The position numbers and the translations under genes were made by a program. DNA of 64,000 nt from GCA-2746365 sp963711255 (GTDB lineage Bacteria; Pseudomonadota; Gammaproteobacteria; SZUA-229): positions 1-64,000 of the forward strand of contig CAVQDO010000001.1 in NCBI GenBank assembly GCA_963711255.1. Reading direction: 5' to 3'. Under the pieces are notes generated by a model. The model ran no database searches, was not told the DNA's origin, and was given only the letters and a program-made list of their open reading frames with translations. This document shows positions 27,484-36,398 of the stretch, piece by piece (within the stretch, counting starts at the first letter, position 1; each line of letters opens with the position of its first letter).

Positions 27484-28845
27484 TTAACCGCCTGACTTTT
27501 TACCAGCTTCCGGTTTGGTAACCAGCCATTTGTTGATTTCATCAACATCGCTGATTGACAGTGTGCCGGCAACACGTTTTAGTTCCAGGCTGTTAATAAT
27601 GTAGGTGTATCGGGCGACATAATAATCACGCTGACTGCTGTATAAAAGGCGCTGCGAAAGCAGTACGTCGACACTGGTACGGGTGCCGGCATCATAACCT
27701 GCCAGTGTCGCATCCAGGGATGTTTGAGTTGAAATAACAGCCTGCTTCCTGGCTTTTACCGTCGAGATATCTGCTTCAACGCTGAGGTAGGAACTTCGTG
27801 ATAGTGCTATGGTGCGGCGCCTTTCCTGCTCAAGTAACGACTTTGCGCGCGATAATTCTGACACTTTCTGGCGAACGGTCGAACTGGTGGCTCCGCCACT
27901 GTAGATAGGAATATCCAGGTTTAGTATTACTTGCGTGTCGGTATCTTCACGTGCCGGGGTCGCTGTGCCTAAAAAGCTTGACGGATCGCTGTCATTTACC
28001 CCGTAACTCGCATTCAGGCTAAGTGTCGGGTAGTGGCCGCCCTTGCTGCCATCGTAAGCGCTTTGGGCGGCATCAACGGAGTATTTTGCGGCTAGCAGCA
28101 AAAAATTATTCTGTAGCGACTTTTCCTGCCAGGCATCGATATTCATTGGCTCCGGTACTGCCAGCGGAATATCATCACGTACAATTTCCAGGTTCTCGGG
28201 GTAGGTATTAATGATTACGCGAAGTGCTTCGCGGCCGTTGGAAAGATTATTGTTTGCAATGATCTCATCGGCAACCGCAATATCATAACTGGCCTGCTGT
28301 TCCTTAACATCGGTTATTGCTGAGAGTCCGACATTAAAACGTTCCTTGCTTTGTTCCAGTTGTTTGCCAATGGCTTTTTTCTCGGCGCTTGCTGTTTCCA
28401 GGGTGTCGATTGCGGTTAATACATCAAAGTAGGCCTGGGTTACACGAATGATGGTGTCCTGCTTTGCTGCTTCGAGGTCGGCCAGTGCTTTAGCGGCGAT
28501 GGCATCACCCTGGTCCAGGTTGTCAAAAACAGACTTGTCATAGATTACCTGGTTTAAGTTTAATGAGTAACCCTGGCTGTCTGTATCAGCGCTGGTGGTA
28601 GTACCTGATATTTCAGTGTCTCGTTCGCCGCGGACGATGTTTGCATTAAATCCGAGCTGGGGAAGAATTGCCGCAGTACTTTGCGAGGATGCTTCGACAG
28701 CTGACTGGTAGGTGGCATAAGCAACCTGGTAAGTAGTATCGTACTGCTGTGCCAGCTCCAGTGCTTCGCTTAAATCGAGTGCAGATACGTTAGCTGCTGC
28801 CGAACAGATAGCTATGCTCAAAATGTTTCGAGAAAGGTTTTTCAT
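27484..28845 (-). CDS. tolC: TolC-family outer membrane channel protein
   Basis: About 453 residues from the ATG at 28845. MKNLSRNILSIAICSAAANVSA is a signal peptide; the longer ORF start at 28929 would bury it. The mature protein begins DLSEALELAQQYD, with the two OEP repeats typical of TolC: DTTYQVAYATYQ... and NFLLLAAKYSVDAAQ.... It forms the outer membrane tunnel for type I secretion and RND efflux; an RND adaptor and pump are encoded near 55-59.5 kb but not adjacent. The order tolC, rhodanese, pcm is one I recall from many gammaproteobacteria. Confidence 0.92.
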   Translation of the reverse strand: MKNLSRNILSIAICSAAANVSALDLSEALELAQQYDTTYQVAYATYQSAVEASSQSTAAILPQLGFNANIVRGERDTEISGTTTSADTDSQGYSLNLNQVIYDKSVFDNLDQGDAIAAKALADLEAAKQDTIIRVTQAYFDVLTAIDTLETASAEKKAIGKQLEQSKERFNVGLSAITDVKEQQASYDIAVADEIIANNNLSNGREALRVIINTYPENLEIVRDDIPLAVPEPMNIDAWQEKSLQNNFLLLAAKYSVDAAQSAYDGSKGGHYPTLSLNASYGVNDSDPSSFLGTATPAREDTDTQVILNLDIPIYSGGATSSTVRQKVSELSRAKSLLEQERRRTIALSRSSYLSVEADISTVKARKQAVISTQTSLDATLAGYDAGTRTSVDVLLSQRLLYSSQRDYYVARYTYIINSLELKRVAGTLSISDVDEINKWLVTKPEAGKKSGG

Positions 28846-28876
28846 TGTATCTTCTGCCTGATAGATTTTGTTGTCG

Positions 28877-29212
28877 TTAATAGGTAGCCATTGTGTTATC
28901 GACGGTTTTTGCCCACTGATCAACGCCACCGGATAAATTTATGATATTGCTAAAGCCAGCCTGCTCCAGGTAACGGCCCACACTGCGGCTGCGAATTCCA
29001 TGGTGGCATATAACCACTGTCTCACGCTCTGAATCAAGTGTTTCCATCGCAGCAGGGATAGTCGACATAGGAACCAGGACGCTGTTTTCAATTTTACAGA
29101 CCTCGTATTCCCAGGGCTGGCGAACATCAAGCAGTAATGGCTGCAGCTGGCCTGTTTCATGTCCGCATTGGTCGAGGTGTGCTTTTAACTGCTGCGCACT
29201 AAATTCACGCAT
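28877..29212 (-). CDS. Single-domain rhodanese-like protein
   Basis: 111 residues forming one rhodanese domain. LLDVRQPWEYEVCKIENS holds the structural D-R-x-x-E-[FY] block and VVICHHGIRSRSVG the active-site loop with the cysteine of C-H-H-G-I-R-S. It is cytoplasmic, probably a sulfurtransferase of unknown acceptor. It begins 2 bp after the pcm stop and precedes tolC by 31 bp, so the three genes are likely one unit. Confidence 0.9.
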   Translation of the reverse strand: MREFSAQQLKAHLDQCGHETGQLQPLLLDVRQPWEYEVCKIENSVLVPMSTIPAAMETLDSERETVVICHHGIRSRSVGRYLEQAGFSNIINLSGGVDQWAKTVDNTMATY

Positions 29213-29214
29213 TG

Positions 29215-29877
29215 CTAGAATATAAATTTTTGTTTAACGGTTTCTATGATGGGTTCTATGGATGTTTCAAACAATTCATCCACCGTCCATTTGTTATTAT
29301 CAGTACGTGTAACCCGGTAGGCGGTCATTGCAGGTGCCTCGCCGGTGACGATGAATAGTCTGCCGCCAATTTTCAGCAGATTTTTATAACTGGCAGGAAT
29401 GGTTTTCATGGCCGCTGTAATGGCAATAACATCGTAATTGCGTTTCTGGTTCCAGCCTTTCGATGCATCACCGGTAGAAAGGTTCACATTGTTAATATTC
29501 AGTGCCTGAAGATTTTTTTTCGCCATTTTGGTCATCTCTTCGTTGATATCAACGCTATCAACGTGGTTACCCAGTTTTGCCATGCAGGCGGTCAGGTAGC
29601 CGCTGCCAGTGCCAATTTCCAGCACCAGCTCGTCTTTCTGTATGTCCAGTTCCTGAAGAATACGGCCTTCTATGTTGGGGTTAGCCATATTGCAGGGGTG
29701 GTCTTCGAAGCTGCCGAGCGGGATACGGGTATCGACATAAGCCAGATTTTTGTACTCATCAGGTGCAAAAACTTCACGAGGAACGTCACTTATTACGTCC
29801 AGTACACGGGCATTCAGCACATCCCACGGACGTACCTGCTGTTCAACCATATTAAATCGAGCTTTTTCGAAGTCCAT
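29215..29877 (-). CDS. Protein-L-isoaspartate O-methyltransferase family protein
   Basis: 220 residues. FNMVEQQVRPWDVLN at the N-terminus, VLEIGTGSGYLTACMAKLG near residues 84-102 (SAM-binding motif I) and NYDVIAITAAM near 147 place it in the PCMT family. The subgroup encoded beside tolC often differs from the classical repair enzyme near the active site, so true isoaspartate repair is not assured. It is transcribed divergently from thiC, with 234 bp between the two starts. Confidence 0.87.
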   Translation of the reverse strand: MDFEKARFNMVEQQVRPWDVLNARVLDVISDVPREVFAPDEYKNLAYVDTRIPLGSFEDHPCNMANPNIEGRILQELDIQKDELVLEIGTGSGYLTACMAKLGNHVDSVDINEEMTKMAKKNLQALNINNVNLSTGDASKGWNQKRNYDVIAITAAMKTIPASYKNLLKIGGRLFIVTGEAPAMTAYRVTRTDNNKWTVDELFETSIEPIIETVKQKFIF

Positions 29878-30111
29878 AGAGCGCCTAACTTGTTTAGTTT
29901 AATCAATAAATGTAGCGCATTCTAACCTGTGATGGCGTGACAGGGTAGGTATCAGACGCAGTTTTATAGTCTAATTCCCCTGAATTTTACACGGTTAAGT
30001 TATTTTTATTGGCTGAAAAGTGAAATGACTTTCTGGTTGTGTCTTTATTGCCAGTCAGAATCGGGTATCATTGTGGTCTGTAATAATAATGTATCAATTC
30101 GGACAAATTTT

Positions 30112-32004
30112 ATGAGTGCAATTCCGCAAGAATTTCTTGATCGTGCAGCTGAGCTGTCATCTGATTCCATTAAACCGCTAGATGGGTCTAAAAAGATATA
30201 TGTCGAAGGCTCGCGTGCAGATATTCAGGTGCCTATGCGGGAAATTCATCTGGAAGATACTGCTTCCAGCTTTGGCGCAGAACCCAATCCGCCGATACCG
30301 GTTTATGATACCTCGGGCCCATACACCGATCCCGATGTTCAGATTGATTTACTGAAAGGTCTTGCTGATGTCAGGGGCCAGTGGATTGAAGAGCGCGGAG
30401 ACAGCGAAGCCCTGACGGGACCAAGTTCGGATTTTGGCCAGCAACGACAAAGTGATCCGGAGCTGGCGAATTTACGTTTTGAGCACATCCGTACGCCAAG
30501 GCGTGCCATTAAGGGTAAAAATGTATCGCAAATGCATTATGCAAGACAGGGCATTATTACACCGGAAATGGAATATATTGCCATTCGCGAGAGCATGCGC
30601 CTGCAGGAACTGCGCGCGGATCCTGAATACAAAAAAGTAATGATGCAACATCCGGGAATGTCATTTGGTGCGAATTTGCCCCATGAAATAACTCCTGAGT
30701 TTGTTCGTGACGAAGTTGCCAGTGGTCGTGCCATCATTCCGGCAAATATTAATCACCCTGAACTGGAGCCGATGATTATCGGCCGTAACTTCCTGGTGAA
30801 GATTAACGGTAACCTGGGAAATTCCGCGGTAACTTCAAGTATTACCGAAGAAGTCGAAAAAATGGTCTGGGGAATCCGATGGGGTTCCGATACCATCATG
30901 GATTTATCTACCGGTAAAAATATACACGAAACCCGTGAATGGATTTTACGAAATTCACCGGTTCCTATCGGTACCGTACCAATTTACCAGGCGCTGGAAA
31001 AAGTTGGCGGTGTCGCCGAAGATCTAACCTGGGAAATATTCAAGGACACATTGATAGAGCAGGCCGAGCAGGGCGTGGATTACTTCACCATACATGCCGG
31101 CGTAAGGTTGAAATACGTTCCGATGACAGCAAAACGGGTTACCGGTATTGTTTCCCGTGGTGGTTCAATAATGGCGAAGTGGTGTCTTGCACATCATGAA
31201 GAAAGTTTCCTCTACACCCATTTTGAAGAAATTTGTGAAATCATGAAAGCTTATGACGTATCATTTTCTTTAGGCGATGGTTTACGTCCAGGCTCTATTG
31301 CAGATGCTAATGACGAGGCGCAGTTTGGTGAGCTTGAAACCCTGGGTGAACTGACTAAAATTGCATGGCAACATGATGTGCAGGTTATGATCGAAGGCCC
31401 CGGGCATGTACCGATGCAAATGATCAAGGAGAACATGGATAAGGAGCTCGAAGAATGTTACGAAGCGCCATTCTATACATTAGGGCCGTTAACAACAGAT
31501 ATCGCTCCTGGCTATGATCATATCACTTCCGGTATCGGTGCTGCACAAATCGGCTGGTATGGTTGCGCCATGTTATGTTACGTCACACCGAAAGAACATT
31601 TAGGTTTACCCAATAAAGAAGATGTTCGTGTTGGTATTATCACCTATAAAATTGCCGCACATGCTGCGGATCTTGCTAAAGGGCATCCCGGTGCACAGAT
31701 ACGCGATAATGCTATGTCCAAGGCGCGTTTTGAATTTAGATGGCAGGATCAGTTCAAGCTTGCACTGGATCCGGAGCGAGCTCGTGAATATCACGATGAA
31801 ACCATGCCGAAAGATGCACATAAAGTAGCGCACTTCTGTTCTATGTGCGGGCCGAAATTCTGCTCAATGAAAATATCTCAGGACGTGAGAGATTACGCTG
31901 CCGAAAACGGGTTTGATAAAATTGAGATTGCACTGGATGAAGGCATGAAAGCGAAATCGGAAGAGTTTAAGAAAGCGGGCTCGGAGATATACAGTAAAGC
32001 CTGA
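30112..32004 (+). CDS. thiC: Phosphomethylpyrimidine synthase (radical SAM, thiamine pyrimidine synthesis)
   Basis: 630 residues from the ATG at 30112 (MSAIPQEFLD), equal to the usual length; the open frame extends upstream to 30025 but lacks family sequence there. ThiC converts aminoimidazole ribotide to HMP-phosphate. SGPYTDPDVQID, PRRAIKGKNVSQMHYARQG and the C-terminal FCSMCGPKFCSM, which carries the CX2CX4C iron-sulfur cluster motif, are diagnostic. No TPP riboswitch consensus (CTGAGA, or a GAACCTGA-like block) is visible upstream, which is unusual for thiC. A strong terminator follows. Confidence 0.97.
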   Translation: MSAIPQEFLDRAAELSSDSIKPLDGSKKIYVEGSRADIQVPMREIHLEDTASSFGAEPNPPIPVYDTSGPYTDPDVQIDLLKGLADVRGQWIEERGDSEALTGPSSDFGQQRQSDPELANLRFEHIRTPRRAIKGKNVSQMHYARQGIITPEMEYIAIRESMRLQELRADPEYKKVMMQHPGMSFGANLPHEITPEFVRDEVASGRAIIPANINHPELEPMIIGRNFLVKINGNLGNSAVTSSITEEVEKMVWGIRWGSDTIMDLSTGKNIHETREWILRNSPVPIGTVPIYQALEKVGGVAEDLTWEIFKDTLIEQAEQGVDYFTIHAGVRLKYVPMTAKRVTGIVSRGGSIMAKWCLAHHEESFLYTHFEEICEIMKAYDVSFSLGDGLRPGSIADANDEAQFGELETLGELTKIAWQHDVQVMIEGPGHVPMQMIKENMDKELEECYEAPFYTLGPLTTDIAPGYDHITSGIGAAQIGWYGCAMLCYVTPKEHLGLPNKEDVRVGIITYKIAAHAADLAKGHPGAQIRDNAMSKARFEFRWQDQFKLALDPERAREYHDETMPKDAHKVAHFCSMCGPKFCSMKISQDVRDYAAENGFDKIEIALDEGMKAKSEEFKKAGSEIYSKA

Positions 32005-32030
32005 TTGTTTTTTTAAATTTAATGACAAAT

Positions 32031-32056
32031 AAAAAGCCCGCATCCGCGGGCTTTTT
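32031..32056 (+). terminator. Rho-independent terminator of thiC
   Basis: AAAAAGCCCGC and GCGGGCTTTTT form an 11-bp stem around the loop ATCC, 26 bases after the thiC stop. The flanking A and T runs let it work in both directions, so it may also end the minus-strand gene at 32138-32494. Confidence 0.9.
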
Positions 32057-32137
32057 ATTGATTCAAATTAACTGTTTCTATGTCTGGTTGTTAATGTGCA
32101 GAGCCGTCCTTGGTGTTATCAAAAAATTCATTCCGAC

Positions 32138-32494
32138 TTATTGTTCGGCGTCCATGGAATTACTATCTACAGCTGTATCTTCAGTTACACTCTCTTCACG
32201 AACAGTTTCTGTACAAACCCATCCCCAGGATTCCAGTTTGGAAATAAAACCTTTGGCTTTTTCTTCACAAAAAGAATCATCGTTTTCTGCATTCCATAAA
32301 ACCTGGTCTTCAACGCCTTCGGTCTGTTTCTTGTAAACCACATTACATGGAACAGGTTCTGATGTTGTTCGCTCTATATGTATTTCGCGAACATCATTAT
32401 TTTTACTGCAGCTCCATGAATCGGCGTAAGCATTGATGGGTAAAACAAATGATGCAACGGCTAAAATGTAAAAGGTACGTTTGATCATGCGCAT
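32138..32494 (-). CDS. Hypothetical secreted protein with four cysteines
   Basis: 118 residues. A clear signal peptide (MIKRTFYILAVASFVLPINAYA) is followed by about 95 mature residues with cysteines in WSCSK, VPCNVV, SFCEEK and WVCTE, spaced as if for two disulfide bonds, and an acidic Ser/Asp-rich tail. It is likely periplasmic. I do not recognise the family. ATG at 32488 may be the start instead of 32494. It faces the thiC terminator. Confidence 0.65.
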   Translation of the reverse strand: MRMIKRTFYILAVASFVLPINAYADSWSCSKNNDVREIHIERTTSEPVPCNVVYKKQTEGVEDQVLWNAENDDSFCEEKAKGFISKLESWGWVCTETVREESVTEDTAVDSNSMDAEQ

Positions 32495-32748
32495 AATAAT
32501 TATCTCTTATTGTTATTTGTAAGACTCAATGTAGATGAGCTTCTCAATATTGCATTATTGCGAGAGGCTACACAAGGCTGCTTTTTAATGATGGCTATGG
32601 GTTTTGAAATAGATGCTTCAGCTCCTGCTGCTAATAATGAGGCGCTGTTTTATTAGAGTCGATCTAATAGTTGTAAATAATTAAGTGACTAATGAATAGT
32701 TTCTGCTCAGTTAGTATTGAATTAGCATTAGTATATTATTAATGACCA

Positions 32749-33430
32749 ATGTTTGGCTTGTGCTCTATTCGCAAAAGGTTACTTGCTAAGCTGTATAACA
32801 GGGTAGATGACAGCTTGTATGTACACGCTGTACCCAGTATTCCACAGGAAGCAATAGATGTACTGAATGGCTTGTGGGTAGGTACAGGCTCATGTGGAAA
32901 CGCGGTTTATCATGATAAAGCCATGTACGTATGCAATACCTATGACGATAACCGATGATGCGAAACCAGAAGTTTTGTCGAGACTTTCAGCATCGCTGCG
33001 TGCTGGTCTGTACCTGTGCATAATGATTTAAATGAAGTTATAGGTACATTTGCGCTATCCAGTTTTAACGTTCGTCAACCTTCAAACTTCCAGTGTAAAT
33101 TATTAAATATCTGTGCATCAGTCGCCGGTATACTATTCCAGAAAGCAAATATCTGCAGCAAAGTACGCAATGGGAAAAAGAATCTCTGCGTTCAGAAAAA
33201 CCGGAATCTATTGGTGTTCTTGCAGGTGGTATCGCACACGATTTCAATAATTTTCCAGGCATTGTTATTGGCAATATCGAAATGACAGAACGCAGTGCCA
33301 ATCTGGATAAAAACCCCGTTCCTACATGTTAGCCGCAGCTAAAGCTTCAAGTGTATTTACTTACAGTAAAGAGAAATTACTTTCCCTTAAAAATTATTTA
33401 CAGTATCAGAATGAAGTACACTATGAATAA
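32749..33430 (+). pseudogene. Decayed GAF-domain sensor histidine kinase
   Basis: Pieces of one gene lie in order on the plus strand. At 32749-32958, SIPQEAIDVLNGLWVGTGS and GNAVYHDKAMYV match the first half of a GAF domain. A TGA at 32956 sits where the family has Trp, and the same frame then continues with ACWSVPVHNDLNEVIGTFAL and the last GAF helix to about 33150. A frameshift follows, then GVLAGGIAHDFNN, the HisKA phosphoacceptor motif of hybrid kinases, to about 33310. A second shift leads to SYMLAAAKASSVFTYSKEKL and a stop at 33430. The ATPase and receiver domains are absent. Several independent lesions make true decay far more likely than assembly error here. Confidence 0.75.
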
Positions 33431-33453
33431 GTAAATGTACTGCGAGTTATAGA

Positions 33454-34215
33454 GTGAGCAATAAAAAAATACTTTTTCAGGAAGCAGTAAATGACGACTT
33501 GATAGAAGTCTGGCAACAGCAGCAATGTCGTAGCCTGAAAATTAATTCGATTGAACAGTCAAGTATTGATGTTGATCACCCGGGTCATTTGACCACTCAT
33601 CTATATTCAGCATTTCTTGCCGCACTGCTCTTTATTGATATGCCCGAGAAGGTATTACTGGCCGGGTTGGGCGGTGGCGCACTTGCGCGTTATATCTATC
33701 ATATCAATCCGGATATTAAGGGTGATGCCATTGAAATCAATGAAACCGTGGCTAAGCTGGCAACACGTTATTTTCAATTTCCGGAGCTGAACTGGCGTAT
33801 ACATATTGATGATATTAGAAACTGGCGGGGAAGTAGTTATGATTTGATTGTGATGGATATTGCTGATATGGAAATAACGCCATCCTGGTTGATCAGCGAA
33901 ACATTCATGGCAAATATAAAAAAACAGCTGTCTGCACATGGAGTTCTGGTTATTAATCTTTTACCGTCGGACGCAAACGCATTTAGCGAAAGTGTGAAGC
34001 TTATTCGCAAGGTCTATCACAGAAAAACATTATGCATGGCTGTTCCTGGCCATAACAGCATTCTGGTTTTTGCCTTCAGGCAGAAACCAGTTTATAGCGC
34101 CTTAGCTGCAATCAGGCACAGGGTAATGAAATTAAGCGAAACCTGGGAAATTGATTTTGATGTTTCGCTTGATCAGCTGATAAAAGATAACCCGCCAGGC
34201 AGTGGCATTTTTTAG
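33454..34215 (+). CDS. Spermidine-synthase-like (polyamine aminopropyltransferase fold) protein
   Basis: 253 residues from a GTG start. VLLAGLGGGALARYIYH near residues 66-82 and GDAIEINETVAKLA near 90-103 are the nucleotide-binding motifs, and YDLIVMDIAD near 129-138 the active-site block of the spermidine synthase family. It is short and lacks the usual N-terminal oligomerisation strands, as in the many spermidine-synthase-like methyltransferase-fold proteins of unknown substrate. I would not call it SpeE. It directly follows the decayed kinase. Confidence 0.75.
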   Translation: MSNKKILFQEAVNDDLIEVWQQQQCRSLKINSIEQSSIDVDHPGHLTTHLYSAFLAALLFIDMPEKVLLAGLGGGALARYIYHINPDIKGDAIEINETVAKLATRYFQFPELNWRIHIDDIRNWRGSSYDLIVMDIADMEITPSWLISETFMANIKKQLSAHGVLVINLLPSDANAFSESVKLIRKVYHRKTLCMAVPGHNSILVFAFRQKPVYSALAAIRHRVMKLSETWEIDFDVSLDQLIKDNPPGSGIF

Positions 34216-34230
34216 CAGCGTTATATTTTG

Positions 34231-34262
34231 CAGTAGTCTATCTTAAAGAAATAAGGCTACTG
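34231..34262. terminator. Possible shared terminator between convergent genes
   Basis: CAGTAGTC at 34231 pairs with GGCTACTG ending 34262 (8 bp, one G-T), followed by TGTTTTTA on the plus strand. It spans the end of the hydrolase gene, including its stop codon, and lies 16 bp after the spermidine-synthase-like gene. It is weak but in the right place for both. Confidence 0.35.
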
Positions 34263-35165
34263 TGTTTTTATGAAATCGACCGCTGTCTCGATTGTTTCAG
34301 GATCGCGTAATATTCGGCGGTGACCAAGTTTACTGGTTTTAATAAAACGTGCTTTACTCCATGCACTGGCTATTGCCTGTCCTTCTTGCCAGGGAACATC
34401 GATATCATCAACATCGTGAATAACCATTGCAGGTATATTCAGCTTGCGTACATTATTTTCCATCGATGTCTGCTGCCAGATATCTTCACCGAACTTTTTC
34501 TCAATGCACAGCATTAATTCTTTTTCGACATTTGCGGGAATGCTTAATGCGTTAGCGAACTTGCCTACCAGTCCGGCAGTTTCTGCGGGTGGCGATATAT
34601 TGACGACACTAGAAACGACAAGCCCTTTTTTCATTGCTATTGCCAGGCAGGGGCCTCCAAAAGAATGCGTGATAACCGACGCAAAGGGACCATATTTTTT
34701 GTCCAGTGCCAGTATGGTGCTGGCAATTTCATAAATATTGGTATTTTTACCGCTGCTTCTGCCATGCGCAGGCGCGTCAAAGCTTAGTACGCGAAAACCG
34801 CTGTCTATTAAGGGGGCAACAAATGAACCAAGCTGGGTGCCTCGCCCGCTCCAGCCATGTACCAGCAGGACTGTTTTGCCTGAACTGCCCCAGCGGTAGC
34901 TGGTGATGTTTTTGTTATCAACGACTAGCTGTTCAATTGTTGCTGTTTGCTCCGCAGTGAGTTCGGATTCCGGGACCTTGTAGCGTGGCGGTGTTAGCCA
35001 GAGGCGATAGGCTGCACAGCCAGCGAGCCCTGGCGAGATCAGGCCACCTATTTTAAAAGCTATACGGAAAAGTTTTAATAGCAGCGGAACGCGGGGGGAT
35101 TTGCTGTTATTGCCTGAACCAGTGACGGGTTTTGTATGCATTGTTTGTTTGGTGTTGCTGGACAT
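34257..35165 (-). CDS. Alpha/beta hydrolase
   Basis: 302 residues. VLLVHGWSGRGTQLGSF near residue 109 is the oxyanion-loop HGW, ASVITHSFGGPCLA near 160 carries the nucleophile serine in a variant elbow (H-S-F-G-G), VIHDVDDIDVPW gives the acid, and KLGHRRILRDP the catalytic histidine. A hydrophobic segment near residues 35-50 may be a signal anchor. The substrate is unknown. It is transcribed divergently from the HxlR regulator, and a long palindrome lies between them, so it is the probable target of that regulator. Confidence 0.82.
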   Translation of the reverse strand: MSSNTKQTMHTKPVTGSGNNSKSPRVPLLLKLFRIAFKIGGLISPGLAGCAAYRLWLTPPRYKVPESELTAEQTATIEQLVVDNKNITSYRWGSSGKTVLLVHGWSGRGTQLGSFVAPLIDSGFRVLSFDAPAHGRSSGKNTNIYEIASTILALDKKYGPFASVITHSFGGPCLAIAMKKGLVVSSVVNISPPAETAGLVGKFANALSIPANVEKELMLCIEKKFGEDIWQQTSMENNVRKLNIPAMVIHDVDDIDVPWQEGQAIASAWSKARFIKTSKLGHRRILRDPETIETAVDFIKTQ

Positions 35166-35216
35166 AGTTACTGCCTCCGTTGCATTTTTTCCATTGGTAT
35201 TTAACTTCTGGCTGTG

Positions 35217-35257
35217 TACACCTATAAAAGTTTCATAATGAAACTTTTATAGGTGTA
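35217..35257. promoter_or_regulatory. 41-bp palindromic operator candidate between hydrolase and HxlR genes
   Basis: TACACCTATAAAAGTTTCA at 35217-35235 is followed, after the 3-base loop TAA, by its exact complement at 35239-35257. It lies 52 bp upstream of both the hydrolase start (35165) and the preferred HxlR start (35310). HxlR-type regulators bind palindromes at divergent promoters, so auto- and cross-regulation is the natural reading. Confidence 0.7.
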
Positions 35258-35309
35258 ACTTAATCATACTAAGTTGCATAAAGCAACTAAAAATGGCTAT
35301 AGTAAGGTA

Positions 35310-35837
35310 ATGAAACACAACAAGCTTGATGATCTGAATTGCTCGATTGCCAATGCACTCGACCTGATAGGGGAATGGTGGACAATTTTAATTCTTCGCG
35401 AGGCCTTTTTTGGTACTCGCCGGTTTGAAGATTTCCAGCAGCATCTCGGCATCGCCCGGAATATCCTCACCACACGCCTGCGAAAACTCTGTGATAGTGG
35501 CGTATTACAGCGGGTTCCGATTAAAGAGGGTGCTAAGCGCCATGAATATAAACTAACCTCGATGGGCCGCGATTTATACCCGACCCTTATTGCTCTGACC
35601 CAGTGGGGTGACCGCTGGCTGCATGAGGACAAATCACCGGTCAGGTTTGTCGAACATGCCACGGGCGATGAAATCCAGCCGGTATCGATATTATCCCGCC
35701 AGGGTAAGGTACTGGATGCGCGTGATTTAGTCCTGCTTCCGGGGCCTGGTGCAACAGCCGATACTAAAGAGCGCCTGCGTTTACTCCACCAGGCCTGGGA
35801 AAAGCATATCAGCCAGATGAACAAACCTGAAGAATAA
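35310..35837 (+). CDS. HxlR-family winged-helix transcriptional regulator
   Basis: 175 residues from the ATG at 35310 (TAAGG upstream); a TTG at 35274 would extend it by 12 residues. CSIANALDLIGEWWTILILREAFFG and the FQQHLGIARNILTTRLRKL recognition helix, followed by the LTSMGRDLYPTLIAL wing and helix, are the HxlR hallmarks. A cysteine lies in the usual N-terminal position (DLNCS), where some members sense oxidants or aldehydes. The C-terminal 60 residues are extra relative to minimal members. It probably represses the divergent hydrolase gene through the 41-bp palindrome. Confidence 0.87.
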   Translation: MKHNKLDDLNCSIANALDLIGEWWTILILREAFFGTRRFEDFQQHLGIARNILTTRLRKLCDSGVLQRVPIKEGAKRHEYKLTSMGRDLYPTLIALTQWGDRWLHEDKSPVRFVEHATGDEIQPVSILSRQGKVLDARDLVLLPGPGATADTKERLRLLHQAWEKHISQMNKPEE

Positions 35838-35858
35838 GCTGGCAAGGAAACCTGGACT

Positions 35859-36178
35859 ATGACATTAGAGTCAACATGTAATATGCGCAACAGCCTGATT
35901 ATACAGGCGTTACTATTATTGAGCTGTCGCCGGAGCCGGTGCTGAAAGATTATTTGCAGGCGATGGAGCTGGCTAATAAAGAGGCGGAAAAGGCCATCGG
36001 CGATCATATGCTGCTTTCCTGGTATGACCGGGATCGTGATTTCGAATCCCCGCAACACGCCAGCGAATGCCATGTGAACAGTGCCATACCGGGTTATATT
36101 GATTATGCCCTGTACCACGGCGCAACAGTAAAAATTGATATAGAGCGGGGACGGCTCCTATTTTTACCTGGTGATTGA
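35859..36178 (+). CDS. AF1514-family small protein, apparent frameshift near its start
   Basis: The C-terminal 79 residues (from GTG 35939) include DHMLLSWYDRDRDFESPQH, AIPGYIDYALYHGA and a final VKIDIERGRLLF. From memory this matches the AF1514 family of small proteins of unknown function. The same frame is open back to 35882 (YAQQPDYTGVTIIELSPEP) but has no start codon there. An ATG at 35859 lies in another frame and would join if one base were added near 35880, giving about 106 residues. The intact gene therefore probably starts at 35859. It follows the HxlR gene by about 20 bp. Confidence 0.6.
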
Positions 36179-36398
36179 TTTTTAAATGAATAATCCTGTT
36201 AAGTTTGCACTCCGTCACCTTGTTTGAGTGATTAAACTAACAAATAAAGCGTTCGCTTTCCCACCCTCTTTTCTACTGTAAGCAGTGCTTTCTGATTGCG
36301 GTAGCCGGCCACGGTCTTAATCCCGCAAGTAGTGATATCAGTTAAAACGGCAGTCTTTCTGCCACGTTCAGCAGATCATAGATAAACGCGATATAAAT
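36179..36398. other. Gap upstream of the chemotaxis cluster
   Basis: No ORF with recognisable protein sequence is seen on either strand. It holds short inverted repeats around TACTGTAAGCAGTGC but no clear terminator. The sigma-28-like promoter of the che cluster lies just downstream. Confidence 0.4.

Noticed and set aside
29878..30111. GGCTGAAAAG near 30011 as part of a TPP riboswitch
   Set aside because: The following conserved blocks and pairing stems are missing.
35297..36118. 273-codon minus-strand frame across the HxlR and AF1514 genes
   Set aside because: Both plus-strand genes have clear family motifs; the opposite frame has none and is basic and Arg/Ser-rich, as shadows are.
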